From Woeseia sp. (GTDB taxonomy: Bacteria; Pseudomonadota; Gammaproteobacteria; Steroidobacterales; Woeseiaceae): a DNA stretch of 64,000 nucleotides. The DNA is taken from assembly GCA_021773015.1 (NCBI GenBank), contig JAJFKW010000001.1, positions 1,471,305 through 1,535,304 of the forward strand, written 5' to 3'. Position 1 is the first letter of the stretch, and every line of letters starts with the position of its first letter. The translations under genes were made by a program, and so were the position numbers. The notes beneath the pieces are model-generated. The model was given only the letters and a program-made list of their open reading frames with translations, ran no database searches and was not told the DNA's origin. Shown here one piece after another: positions 8,407 through 17,475 of the stretch.

Positions 8407-8870
8407 TGATTCGCTTCCGCCTCCTCATCGTCCCGCTCGTCATCGCAGCCTGCTTCGCAGTGAGCATACTGCTGGTGCCGTTCGAATCGAGAAGCAGCGA
8501 TGCAAAACCGACTTTTGATCATTTCACGACGGCCTTTCGCTTAGAAGGCGGACATCGTCTAGCCGAATGCGAGGGTTGCCACATCAACGGAATTTTTGCC
8601 GGTACGCCAACTGAGTGTGTGGGATGTCATACACAGGCCAGCCGAGTTCGTGCAACCTGGCAACCGGCAACTCATTTGCCGGTCACCGAACAGTGCGACG
8701 CCTGCCATCGTCCTGTGTCCTGGGTGCCAGTGGTCCGCGTAGATCACCTGGAAGTGCAAGGGTCGTGCTCCTCATGCCACAACAACATCACTGTCCGTGG
8801 ACAACATGCTCAGCATATTCCAACGACTAACGAGTGCGACGCCTGCCACAACACACGGTTTTGGCGTTAG
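8406..8870 (+). CDS. 5-heme membrane-anchored or exported c-type cytochrome
   Basis: A 154-residue protein with an N-terminal hydrophobic segment (residues 5-25, anchor or uncleaved signal) and five CXXCH motifs (CEGCH, CVGCH, CDACH, CSSCH, CDACH). The start ATG overlaps the stop of the 21-heme gene by one base (TAATG). Its first mature stretch, TFDHFTTAFRLEGGH followed by CEGCH and CVGCH, is the second half of the three-heme repeat seen in the upstream protein, exactly the half its sixth unit lacks. This suggests that one repeat array was split between two genes. It probably works with the 21-heme protein in electron transfer. Confidence 0.92.
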   Translation: MIRFRLLIVPLVIAACFAVSILLVPFESRSSDAKPTFDHFTTAFRLEGGHRLAECEGCHINGIFAGTPTECVGCHTQASRVRATWQPATHLPVTEQCDACHRPVSWVPVVRVDHLEVQGSCSSCHNNITVRGQHAQHIPTTNECDACHNTRFWR

Positions 8871-8889
8871 CGTGAGCGCAATCGGCACA

Positions 8890-11481
8890 ATGAATTTACA
8901 GGCACCTTTTCGAATACATCGTATCGTCGGGCTATTGTTAGTAACGCTAATGTGTGGTTTTCCCAGTGTGCTGTTCGCCAGAGCGATCGACGATATTCGC
9001 GTTTCAAAAATTGGCAGTATCTCGTCGGTAGAAATCGAATTCGAATGTGCGTTGCGCTACGCGCGACACGAACAGAATAGGGGCGGCACCGAATTGTACA
9101 TCCATCTCGAGCAAGGCCCTGACTGCCGGCTTGCTTTGCGGAATATTGCTAGCGATCTACGACGCCCACTGAACGGCAGGCTTGCTCACGTTTTGGAAGT
9201 TGAATTCGGAAAAAATTCGGATGACAGCACATTTCTAATTGTTCGCTTCGACAGAAGCCTTGGCTACAACGTTCGACAATCGCCCAACCATCATATGCTG
9301 ACAATCGACGTCGACAGCAGTGTTCAAACGACCGTTGCTGAGCGGTCAGTCACTGAAGATGCCGTTGTTGGAAGCGCTTCGCAACAGCGCCCAGATGGCA
9401 CGCGTCGAGTGTCCAATGCGAGTGCACAAAACAACAACGCATACGTAATTCGTCTGGCAGAATGGGACCCAGATCAAACATTGGACTTTGCACCACTTGC
9501 ACGCTATCGCGCAAAAGTGATGTACACGAACGACGTTGCAGTTGGACAGCGACGCTGGGCAATATTGAAACTGGGTTTCTTTGATACGGAGATTGAAGCA
9601 AAAAGAGCACAGCAATCTCTCGTTGCGGACTATCCAAACGCCTGGGTCACGATTGCAAATCCTGACGAGCAATTAGCGGCCCGGCAGAGCCAAATTCGCT
9701 GGCCCCGATTGACTGCTGCGCCCGCGGTGCCGGCTGCTGCGGCAAGCGAAGAAACGACGCCAGATGAAGACGTTCGCGTTGCCACGATGCCGGCCGAACG
9801 AATTCCGATTCTAATGAACGAAGCCAGGGCAGCGATGTTACGCAAGAATTTTGCCGTCAGCATTGAATTGTACGAACGCTTGCTGCGCGAACCCGGTCAG
9901 CAACATCGCCGCCAGGCGCGAGAATTTCTCGGCGTTGCTCGGCAGAAAAACCAGCAACCTGAACTTGCGCAAGCTCAGTTCGAAGCTTATCTCGACGAAT
10001 TTCCGGCAGGGCCGGATGCGCATCGCGTACGACAACGGCTTAACGCACTAACGACGATTGCCGCCAGTACGGGGCCGAACACGGGCGACACACCAACGAC
10101 GATGGCCAATCGAGGCTCAGCAGAGACCCCAATTCGGGATCGGCAAGTGTCAAATTGGGATATCTACGGCAGCGCGTCGCAGTTTTATTTACGCGGCGTT
10201 AATCTTGCGGAAGGCGACGACGATGACTTTATCGCACAGTCGGCAATGTTGTCGCAGGCACATATCATTGCGAAACGCCGGGGTGAGCGCTTCGACCTTA
10301 TGGCGCGCGCCAACCTAGGTTACCTTTACGACTTCGTAGAAAACGGCAGCGACCCGCAAGTGCTTGTGTCGTATGCGTTTCTGGACGTCGCGGACACACG
10401 AACAGAGGTTCGTCTGCGCATTGGTCGGCAGCAACAATTATCAACCGGCCTACTCGGACGCTTCGATGGCTTGCACGCCAGTTACCAGTTTCGACCCGAC
10501 TTGACATTCAATGTGACCGCCGGCTTTCCCGTCGATTCGCCGCGCTTTCAGGCGACCGGCGATCACTATGCGTATGGCGCAAGTGTTGACATCAACGACA
10601 TCATCGGCGATTGGGATCTTAGTCTGTACGCAAATCAGCAACTCATCGATGGCATCAAGGACCGCCAAGCTGTCGGCGCTAAAGCGTTATTCCAGGGCGA
10701 AACAATGACGATCGTTGGTCTCATTGATTACGATGCCTCGTTCAACGTCGTCAACACCGGCCTCATTAGCGCGACCTGGCGAGCACATGATCGCATCACG
10801 TTACACGGCCGTGTTCGCGGTGGCGTGGCACCATTTCTCACTACACGTAACGCAATTATTGGCCAACCCGTCAATACGCTGCGTGAATTATTTAACTCAT
10901 TTACGGAAGGCCAGATTCGAAGACTTGCGCGCAACCGAACGGCGGATGAGCGGTTCGCATCCGGCGGCTTATCGGCGGCTATTACGCCACGATTGCAGCT
11001 TAGATTTGATACGTCCTACCTCGAATACTCCGCAACTGTCGGTTCTGGCGGCGTCGCCGCATTCGTCGATACCGGACCGCAGTACACCTACGGCGGCCAC
11101 CTTCAAGGTGCCGGTTTTTTCGGCGCGGGACAGATCGCGCAGTTAGGTTACCGGCGCACAGAAACCAAAAGCATTGACGACGACAACTTGTGGCTAGATT
11201 TGCGTATTCCAATAGGCGAACGACTTCGCGTGCAAGCAAGGTTGGCGTACTCCAAACGCGTTGCGAATCAAAATCCAGCTGGCGACATAAACCAGTGGGT
11301 GGCCAATCCGTTACTGCGATTTGTGTTTTCCGGCAGGCGATCCTTCCGGCTTGAATTCGAAGCGGGAGGACAGTGGTCGAACCGCGAATTTCCAATGGCC
11401 CTTATGCCACCGTTGATCGTTGACGGTACGCTGCAACAGAATGACTATTACGTGCAGCTCGGCTACACATTGGACTTCTAG
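8890..11481 (+). CDS. outer-membrane beta-barrel protein with periplasmic AMIN-, SPOR- and TPR-like domains
   Basis: About 863 residues from the ATG at 8890; a GTG at 8872, two bases after the previous stop, is an alternative. After a signal peptide (GLLLVTLMCGFPSVLFA) come an AMIN-like beta domain (about 30-140), a SPOR-like segment (about 180-260, AILKLGFFDTEIEAKRAQQS), a TPR-like helical region (about 300-385) and, from about residue 421, a run of amphipathic strands ending in YYVQLGYTLDF. The terminal Phe and alternating pattern mark an outer-membrane barrel. In the operon it is the obvious outer-membrane partner of the cytochromes, comparable in role but not visibly in sequence to MtrB/PioB porins. 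The TPR and SPOR parts may dock cytochrome or peptidoglycan. Function is inferred. Confidence 0.78.
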   Translation: MNLQAPFRIHRIVGLLLVTLMCGFPSVLFARAIDDIRVSKIGSISSVEIEFECALRYARHEQNRGGTELYIHLEQGPDCRLALRNIASDLRRPLNGRLAHVLEVEFGKNSDDSTFLIVRFDRSLGYNVRQSPNHHMLTIDVDSSVQTTVAERSVTEDAVVGSASQQRPDGTRRVSNASAQNNNAYVIRLAEWDPDQTLDFAPLARYRAKVMYTNDVAVGQRRWAILKLGFFDTEIEAKRAQQSLVADYPNAWVTIANPDEQLAARQSQIRWPRLTAAPAVPAAAASEETTPDEDVRVATMPAERIPILMNEARAAMLRKNFAVSIELYERLLREPGQQHRRQAREFLGVARQKNQQPELAQAQFEAYLDEFPAGPDAHRVRQRLNALTTIAASTGPNTGDTPTTMANRGSAETPIRDRQVSNWDIYGSASQFYLRGVNLAEGDDDDFIAQSAMLSQAHIIAKRRGERFDLMARANLGYLYDFVENGSDPQVLVSYAFLDVADTRTEVRLRIGRQQQLSTGLLGRFDGLHASYQFRPDLTFNVTAGFPVDSPRFQATGDHYAYGASVDINDIIGDWDLSLYANQQLIDGIKDRQAVGAKALFQGETMTIVGLIDYDASFNVVNTGLISATWRAHDRITLHGRVRGGVAPFLTTRNAIIGQPVNTLRELFNSFTEGQIRRLARNRTADERFASGGLSAAITPRLQLRFDTSYLEYSATVGSGGVAAFVDTGPQYTYGGHLQGAGFFGAGQIAQLGYRRTETKSIDDDNLWLDLRIPIGERLRVQARLAYSKRVANQNPAGDINQWVANPLLRFVFSGRRSFRLEFEAGGQWSNREFPMALMPPLIVDGTLQQNDYYVQLGYTLDF

Positions 11482-11483
11482 CT

Positions 11484-12074
11484 GTGAAGACATTCTACGG
11501 TGCTTACCTTGCTGCGCTGTCATTTGTCGTCGCGGGATGTTCAATACAGCCCGATAAGAATTCTCGACTGGATTCCAGCGGAATCACCGTTGTCGCTTTA
11601 CCTGACGCTGTTGTATTGGCGCACCGTTTGCCGACAGTGGCCGCAGGTGCACGCGAATACGTATTTATCGGACCTGTCGAAATAAACAACATGGGTAGAC
11701 GTGATTATTTCCTGTGGCTTAGCTTGGCCAGCACGATTGATCGTGACTTTGTCGGCGTGCCATACACTGGCGCATCGCAGCTCGTGCTGCTTGTCGACAA
11801 CGAGCCAATGCAGTTCGCGGTCAAGCCGTGGCGAACGGCGTTGGATACGCCACCCTATGTGTCCTCCGCACCGATTCATGAAACGCTGGCCGCCCAGGCA
11901 ACGCTCGATCAGATTCACAAAATAGCGAACGCAAGTACTGTCGAAGTACACCTGGTCGACGAAACAAATAGCAACGCTCGCTACCACCTGTGGACTGGCA
12001 GTCTGTCCGCATGGCGCGGTTTTCCAGAGCGGTCGCCTGCGGACATTGCAGAGGTACCTTCATTTGACCGTTAG
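11484..12074 (+). CDS. lipoprotein of the multiheme operon, unknown function
   Basis: A 196-residue protein starting with GTG two bases after the barrel gene stop. The signal peptide ends in a lipobox FVVAGC, giving a lipidated Cys19. The mature part is a soluble beta-rich domain (ALPDAVVLAHRLP, YVFIGPVEINNMGRRDYFLW, LVLLVDNEPMQF) with no CXXCH and no family I recognise. Tight coupling to the barrel gene suggests that it assists or plugs the barrel or anchors the cytochromes. It is the last gene before a 341-base gap. Confidence 0.75.
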   Translation: MKTFYGAYLAALSFVVAGCSIQPDKNSRLDSSGITVVALPDAVVLAHRLPTVAAGAREYVFIGPVEINNMGRRDYFLWLSLASTIDRDFVGVPYTGASQLVLLVDNEPMQFAVKPWRTALDTPPYVSSAPIHETLAAQATLDQIHKIANASTVEVHLVDETNSNARYHLWTGSLSAWRGFPERSPADIAEVPSFDR

Positions 12075-12415
12075 AGCAACATTCAATCACTGCCCAGTTG
12101 ATGCAGCCGCCGACAGCAAGATCCGTTGTCAATGTCGCTTTTGCCAATTCGCAGTCGATTTTGCGCGAAAGTGCCAATTTTTGTTCAAAACTGACGACTG
12201 CATCACATGCTTTAGTGTGACTTCCATCACATTTTTTCGCTCAGAAAAACTCGTTATGTCTAAGCGTCCCCGGCACCCAACGTCCGCTGCATACATTTCG
12301 CACAGCTCGTTTCGAAAACAAAAAGCGCTGCTCACGGAAGTACGGCAGCCAAATTACGAAGCCAACAATAAACACGATCTTTACTGCAAGGAAGCCGTCG
12401 ATGAGAGGTGTCAGC
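12075..12415 (+). other. intergenic region before module A
   Basis: No gene with a recognisable product. The only clear element is the CRP-type site at 12216-12231, followed by an AT-rich stretch. The end of this region carries the ribosome-binding site (GAGAGGTG) of the next gene. Confidence 0.5.
12216..12231. promoter_or_regulatory. CRP/Vfr-type binding site, perfect half-sites
   Basis: TGTGA-CTTCCA-TCACA matches the CRP consensus in all ten conserved positions, with AT-rich flanks on the right. It lies 184 bases before the ATG of the first gene of module A. The matching promoter boxes are not clear. Confidence 0.65.
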
Positions 12416-13600
12416 ATGAGAAAGACCGAGCGTAACTGCCGTGACAAATTTACCGTCGTCATTGCTCTTGTAGCGACCTTAGCGACGGCAACTGCCTTTG
12501 CCGGCCCGCGAGAACAAGCAAAACGCCTGCATGATCGGCTGGTCGGCGTTCCGCCTTCCAACGAGGTTCTCGATTCAATGACCAGCAAAATCGAAGCTGA
12601 TGACGCAACCGGTGCGGCTTTTGAGGCAATGGAAAATCCTGCCTTTTACAATACAACCGTCCGCCAGCTCGCTGCACCCTGGAGCAACCGCGAACAATCC
12701 GTATACGTCGATCTGAACGATACGACGGCTACCGTTATCGGCATTATCCGCGACGACCTTCCGTTTGATCAAATATTGCACGGCGACGTCGTCTATACGG
12801 GTTCCGCTGCGGCGACGGCAATTGGATACTCGCAGACGGATAACGATCACTACATCGATCTGCAATTGAACAACATCGACCTCAGCGATCCTGCCATTCT
12901 GCTACAGCAGCAGCAATCCGCATTGCCAGATACTCAAATCAACGCCAATCAGACCGCCGGCATCATGACAACACGTGGCTTTGCGGAAGCATTCTTAGTC
13001 GCTGGCACCAATCGTGCCGCCGTTCGCTTTGCCGCGTTGAATCTAACTTGTATGGACCAGGAAGACCTGCGTGATCTTACCGCGCACCCGGACAGGATCC
13101 GCCAGGATGTCACGCGATCACCGGGCGGCGACAGCAACATTTTTCTAAATGACTGTTTGACCTGTCACGCGGGGCTTGACGGATTAGCCGGCGGCTTTGC
13201 CTATTATGATTTCGACGAAGAATTGCAGCGAATGATTTATTCAGATGGCGCTGTGCAAGCGAAATATAGCCGCGACGCCGGCGTGTTTCCGTTTGGCTTC
13301 GAGACAACAGATGACAGTTGGCTTAACTACTGGCGAACCGGCCCTAACGCGTTCGTTGGTTGGAACGCTCCGGGTAACGGCGCGGGTAGCGGCGCCAAGA
13401 GTCTCGGCATGGAATTGAGTCAAACGCGTCAATTTGCGAAATGCCAAGTCAAGAATGTATTCGCGCAAGTGTGCTACCGCACACCGAATGGTGCGGCGGA
13501 TGAGCAGGCAGTAGAAAACATTGCGACGATTTTCGAAGCAAATAATCGCAGCATGAAACGCGTTTACGCCGAAACTGGCGCCTACTGCATGGGTAATTAG
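12416..13600 (+). CDS. module A: periplasmic mono-heme protein, DUF1588-like
   Basis: The ATG at 12416 is chosen over the one at 12401 because GAGAGGTG stands five bases before it and a good signal peptide follows, cleaved near TAFAG. The mature protein begins GPREQAKRLHDRLVGVPP. Around residues 175-265 are AGIMTTRGFAEAFLVAGTNR and LNDCLTCHAGLDGLA with one c-heme motif at 247-251. This arrangement resembles the DUF1588 part of planctomycete-type cytochrome proteins (GLLT...RG... then C-CH..DP-G). A close paralogue starts module B (46847). It probably forms a complex with the next two exported proteins. Biochemical role unknown. Confidence 0.75.
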   Translation: MRKTERNCRDKFTVVIALVATLATATAFAGPREQAKRLHDRLVGVPPSNEVLDSMTSKIEADDATGAAFEAMENPAFYNTTVRQLAAPWSNREQSVYVDLNDTTATVIGIIRDDLPFDQILHGDVVYTGSAAATAIGYSQTDNDHYIDLQLNNIDLSDPAILLQQQQSALPDTQINANQTAGIMTTRGFAEAFLVAGTNRAAVRFAALNLTCMDQEDLRDLTAHPDRIRQDVTRSPGGDSNIFLNDCLTCHAGLDGLAGGFAYYDFDEELQRMIYSDGAVQAKYSRDAGVFPFGFETTDDSWLNYWRTGPNAFVGWNAPGNGAGSGAKSLGMELSQTRQFAKCQVKNVFAQVCYRTPNGAADEQAVENIATIFEANNRSMKRVYAETGAYCMGN

Positions 13601-13669
13601 GCAACGAGTGGGCGGCGAGTACTTTGCAAATGGAATTCACTGCGTTTTAGCCAGGATGGGAGAGAACTT

Positions 13670-15844
13670 GTGATATTAGGAAACTTTCGAGCGAACGGAA
13701 TAGTCGGCCAAAAACGCGATAGCGGACTCGGTACGCTACTCTGCATGGCGATGCTGATGCTTTTACTGTCCGCGTGCGAAGTGAATGAAGAAGCAGTCAA
13801 CAACACCCAAGACACCGGTGGCAGCCAGCCTCCGGGCGACGGAAGCTCGCCCCCTGGAGACGGCGGCACACCACCTCCTGGCGGTGACGACACGCCACCG
13901 GACGGCACACCACCGCCTGATCAGCCACCACCGTCGGAACCACCGCCATCGGCAACAGATCAGACAATATTCGAAGCCACTTTGCATCCGCTGCTCGTCG
14001 AGAGTGCAAACTTTTGTGCTGGCTGCCACGGCGCAACACAAGACCCGTTAATCGCAGTGAGCGACGCCACCATTGCGTATAACGCCATTACCTCACAGCA
14101 GAAAGTTAATCTGAGCAATCCAGATCTATCCCGTGTTTACCTGCGACCAAAAGACGATCGGCACAATTGCGGCGGCGACACCGAGTGTGATCGCGTCGCT
14201 GCTGAGTTTCTTCAAGCTATACAAGATTGGGCAAATCAGGCTGCTGCAAACGTACCGCCGCCGACCGGCGGCGCACAACCGGTGTTGAGTGCCGCAGCGA
14301 CCTTCGCGGACGCGACCGCGGCGGGGTTAGCACGGGTCGACGACGCAGCAATCGCGGTGTTCGAGTTCGCTGAAGGCGCGGGAGACATGACCGCTGATAC
14401 TAGCGGCGTAGGCACACCAATTATGTTGCAACTGGAAGGCACGGAGTGGGTCGACGGAGGCGGTCTAAGAATCGTTACAGGTAAAGCGCAGGCGAGCGAA
14501 GCAGATAGCCGCAAGCTCTTCGACATGATTACGCCAAACAATGCGTATTCGGTCGAGGCGTGGATCATCCCGGACAACAATGCGCAAGACGGACCGGCAA
14601 GAATCGTCAGTTATTCGTTAGATACTGCCACGCGCAATTTCACGATGGGTCAAAATGCCATTTACTATCAGCTTAGAAACCGCAGTGCGGCGACTGACGC
14701 AAATGGCACTCCCGCACTCGAAGCGCAAAATACGCAAGTCGATACTGTATTGACGCATTTGGTGATGACGTTCGACGGTGTGACCGGTCGCAAGGTCTAT
14801 ATCAACGGACAACTGGCGGTCGACGAGGACGCGCCTGGAGACACATTGGACTGGCTGGATAATCAACTTTTGGTACTCGGCAACGAAGTCACAAACGACC
14901 GGCTGTGGCAGGGAATATTTAGGCTAGTTGCAATTCACAATCGCGCACTTAACGACACAGAGATTCAGCAGAATTTCGATGCCGGCGCAGGCGAAGTTTT
15001 GACCATGCGCTTTGATGTATCGAACGTCATTGGGCAAGCGGCGTTTGTGGACATGCGAGTTGCACAGATAGATGAGAACGGCTATCTGTTCGCCAATCCA
15101 ACATTTATCGGTAATGTCGCCGGCGTGAACGTTAAGAACATTCGCATTGGCGTAAACGGCAGCATTCCAGTCGCTGCGCAGCCGTTTCGACGCGTAGATG
15201 CGGTCGTCCTACAGGGCGACGAATTGCTCTCGCCCCTTGGCGCGGTAATTCCTGCAGAGCTTGGCGTTGACGGCGACACGTTCCATCTGGAATTCGAAAT
15301 TCTAGGCAGCATGCAAGGGTTTGCAGAACTGCCGGTAGCGTCGTCACCGCCGTTGCCCGTGCCTGATGAAGCTGAGCCCGACTTTGGATTACGTACGTTT
15401 GCGCAATTAAACGATGCGATGTCTGGGTTGACAGGCGTAGCCAAGAACCAGAATGCTGTTCTATCAACTTATTCTGAAGTTCGAGATTCATTACCTGCAA
15501 CCCATGGACTCCTCGCTTTTAGCACCTCGCAGCAAATTGCGATCCAGCGTCTTGCTTCGAGTTACTGCGGTGTCGTGGTGCAAAACAATGCCAGCTGCGA
15601 CGCTCTATTTGGCAGTTGCCAGGTCGACGGCAACGCCAAAGGTCAGGTTGCAGACGCGCTGTACGATCAATTGATCGGTGACAATATTGCAGACCAACCA
15701 GATCGAGCCGACGTTACTACGGAAATCGTGAGAATGATCGACGATCTCGGCTGCCCGAATGGCTGCAACGGTGCGGCGGGCGAAACAGTACTTCAAGCCA
15801 CGTGCGCAGCAGTTCTTTCCAGCGCCGCCATCACCGTCAATTAA
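13670..15844 (+). CDS. module A: LamG-domain lipoprotein with one CXXCH
   Basis: A 724-residue protein with a GTG start preceded by GGGAGAG at good spacing. The signal ends in a lipobox LLSAC (Cys36), followed by a Pro/Gly-rich linker of repeated PPGDG units. A c-heme motif CAGCH is at 116-120 in a small domain that resembles a cytochrome-c-like fold. Residues about 220-440 form a LamG/concanavalin-like domain (YSVEAWIIPDN, HLVMTFDGVTGRKVYINGQ, WQGIFRLVAIHNRAL). The C-terminal 280 residues are unassigned. LamG domains bind glycans or proteins. It lies between the mono-heme and Tat-exported genes and has a full paralogue at 48068. Confidence 0.82.
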   Translation: MILGNFRANGIVGQKRDSGLGTLLCMAMLMLLLSACEVNEEAVNNTQDTGGSQPPGDGSSPPGDGGTPPPGGDDTPPDGTPPPDQPPPSEPPPSATDQTIFEATLHPLLVESANFCAGCHGATQDPLIAVSDATIAYNAITSQQKVNLSNPDLSRVYLRPKDDRHNCGGDTECDRVAAEFLQAIQDWANQAAANVPPPTGGAQPVLSAAATFADATAAGLARVDDAAIAVFEFAEGAGDMTADTSGVGTPIMLQLEGTEWVDGGGLRIVTGKAQASEADSRKLFDMITPNNAYSVEAWIIPDNNAQDGPARIVSYSLDTATRNFTMGQNAIYYQLRNRSAATDANGTPALEAQNTQVDTVLTHLVMTFDGVTGRKVYINGQLAVDEDAPGDTLDWLDNQLLVLGNEVTNDRLWQGIFRLVAIHNRALNDTEIQQNFDAGAGEVLTMRFDVSNVIGQAAFVDMRVAQIDENGYLFANPTFIGNVAGVNVKNIRIGVNGSIPVAAQPFRRVDAVVLQGDELLSPLGAVIPAELGVDGDTFHLEFEILGSMQGFAELPVASSPPLPVPDEAEPDFGLRTFAQLNDAMSGLTGVAKNQNAVLSTYSEVRDSLPATHGLLAFSTSQQIAIQRLASSYCGVVVQNNASCDALFGSCQVDGNAKGQVADALYDQLIGDNIADQPDRADVTTEIVRMIDDLGCPNGCNGAAGETVLQATCAAVLSSAAITVN

Positions 15845-15893
15845 CAACGGGTCGTTAATCGATCCGTCGATAAACAATGGGTCGTCAATCGAT
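15844..15893. repeat. direct repeat of 20 bases
   Basis: ACAACGGGTCGTTAATCGAT (15844-15863) recurs as ACAATGGGTCGTCAATCGAT (15874-15893) with two differences and a ten-base spacer. It fills most of the gap between the LamG gene and the Tat-signal gene, ending 16 bases before the next start codon. Confidence 0.7.
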
Positions 15894-15909
15894 AAGCTAA
15901 GGAAGAGCT

Positions 15910-17433
15910 ATGTCTAAATACAGAGAACAGTTTCGACAGGCGAGCGCACGACAAGCGCGACTTGAACAGCGCATTGAAGCCTCCTGCAAGAACAGTGGCC
16001 ATGGCGTGCCCACGTCACGCCGGGAATTTCTCAATCGAGGTTTGATCGCTGGCGTCAGCACAGTATTCTTGCCAAGCATTGCGACACTGTTGAGTCGTGA
16101 GGTGCATGCACAGGCAGCTGACTGCGTCATCGACAACAATCCGATGCTCGGTGCAGGAAAAATACCGTTTCTCGCCATCGATCAAGGGGGTGGCGCAAAC
16201 ATAGCCGGATCAAATATCATCGTCGGTGGCGTTGGTGGCCAGGAAGATTTCCTTGGCGCAAACGGTTACGCAAAACTAGGGTTGCCCGATGCGATCATTC
16301 CGCAAACGGTCGGCGTCAACCGTGACTTTGGCCTCGCAATGCATCCTGACAGCGCATTACTGCGCGGCATGTTGAGCAAAACGACGCCGGCCACGCGAGC
16401 CAACACCAACGGTGTCGTAATCCCTGCGCGATCTGAAAACGATACCGGCAACAATCCGCACAATCCGGTTTACGGCATCGCTCGGGCTGGATCGAACGGT
16501 GAGTTTGTTGCCACGATCGGTACACGGAATTCCGAGTCTGGCGGACGCTCGCGAGCGCCGGACTCGCAAATCGCTGCAGAATTTCGACCAACAAAAGTCA
16601 GTAATCGTAACGAGGCGACGGGCTTAATCGGTGGCGCCGTGGACGATGGGTTTCCAAATGGTCGCGTTGCAGAAGCGTCGTCGATATTGAGCGCGCTAAA
16701 ATTGGCGAAGATCACCGAGCAACAAGCAACCGAAGCGCTCATTCAATGCGGATACGATAAGACGACCGCAACTTTCAATACGCCGGTTGCCGTGCAAGAT
16801 TTGGATCCTGAAGCGGACGTTAATCTGCAGTCTATCTTCCCCAACGGCGAGCTCAATGACGGTGATTTCCGCAAAGCTGCAGCGGCAATGAAAGTTGTGG
16901 TTAACGGCTACGGGGGTGCGGGTACCATTGAGTATGGCGGCCGCGACTATCATCAAGATCCGCGACCTGAAACCGACGGCAAAGACTTCATCGTAGGACA
17001 GGTTATCGGAGCTGCACTTGAGTACGCGGCGTTGTCAAACAAACCGCTGATGCTCTATTTGTTCAGCGACGGTGCTGTTTCCGCGGATACGAATCGGCCT
17101 GAGGACGATGGCAACGGGGTCACTAAATTTCGTTGGCGCTCCGACAACTCGCAGACCGCCGCCAGCGCAATACTTGTCTATAGTCCAAATGGTCAACCTG
17201 TCTTGCGTAACGGTGCCGCATCGCAACAGCTTGGCTACTTTCGCGCCGACGGCAATGTAGAAACATCATCCAGCCCGTTCGCAAACAGTGTCGAAACACT
17301 AGCCGAAATGGTTGTACTCAACTACCTCGGATTGCACGGCGAGCAGGCGATGTTTGGCCAGGTCCTCGATGCACCGGGTTTAGGCACCGGTGCCGCGGTT
17401 GATCCGTATATCGCTTTCAACGCAATCGTTTAG
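15910..17433 (+). CDS. module A: Tat-exported DUF1501-like protein
   Basis: A 507-residue protein; AAGGAAGAG precedes the ATG. A twin-arginine signal SRREFLNRGL (Arg37-Arg38) and a hydrophobic stretch to about residue 60 direct folded export. Conserved with its paralogue (50639) are NDTGNNPHNPVYGIARAG, LRP/FRPTKVSN, and GGRDYHQDPR followed by a long helix and PLMLYLFSDGA. The GxxxYH and SDG segments correspond to the GWDTH and SEFGR positions of DUF1501 proteins, a branch of the alkaline-phosphatase-like superfamily. Tat export suggests folding or cofactor loading in the cytoplasm. Catalytic activity is unknown. Confidence 0.75.
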   Translation: MSKYREQFRQASARQARLEQRIEASCKNSGHGVPTSRREFLNRGLIAGVSTVFLPSIATLLSREVHAQAADCVIDNNPMLGAGKIPFLAIDQGGGANIAGSNIIVGGVGGQEDFLGANGYAKLGLPDAIIPQTVGVNRDFGLAMHPDSALLRGMLSKTTPATRANTNGVVIPARSENDTGNNPHNPVYGIARAGSNGEFVATIGTRNSESGGRSRAPDSQIAAEFRPTKVSNRNEATGLIGGAVDDGFPNGRVAEASSILSALKLAKITEQQATEALIQCGYDKTTATFNTPVAVQDLDPEADVNLQSIFPNGELNDGDFRKAAAAMKVVVNGYGGAGTIEYGGRDYHQDPRPETDGKDFIVGQVIGAALEYAALSNKPLMLYLFSDGAVSADTNRPEDDGNGVTKFRWRSDNSQTAASAILVYSPNGQPVLRNGAASQQLGYFRADGNVETSSSPFANSVETLAEMVVLNYLGLHGEQAMFGQVLDAPGLGTGAAVDPYIAFNAIV

Positions 17434-17475
17434 TAATCCGTTTAGATATCCGAAACGTTGGCTGAGCGAGCGAAT

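Noticed and set aside
8797-8889. ATG at 8797 for the barrel protein
   Set aside because: It lies inside the 5-heme gene and its translation is antiphase read-through; a signal peptide starts only at 8890 (or 8872).
13763-14051. Frames opposite or beside the proline-rich linker of the LamG gene
   Set aside because: Low-complexity by-products of the PPG repeat.
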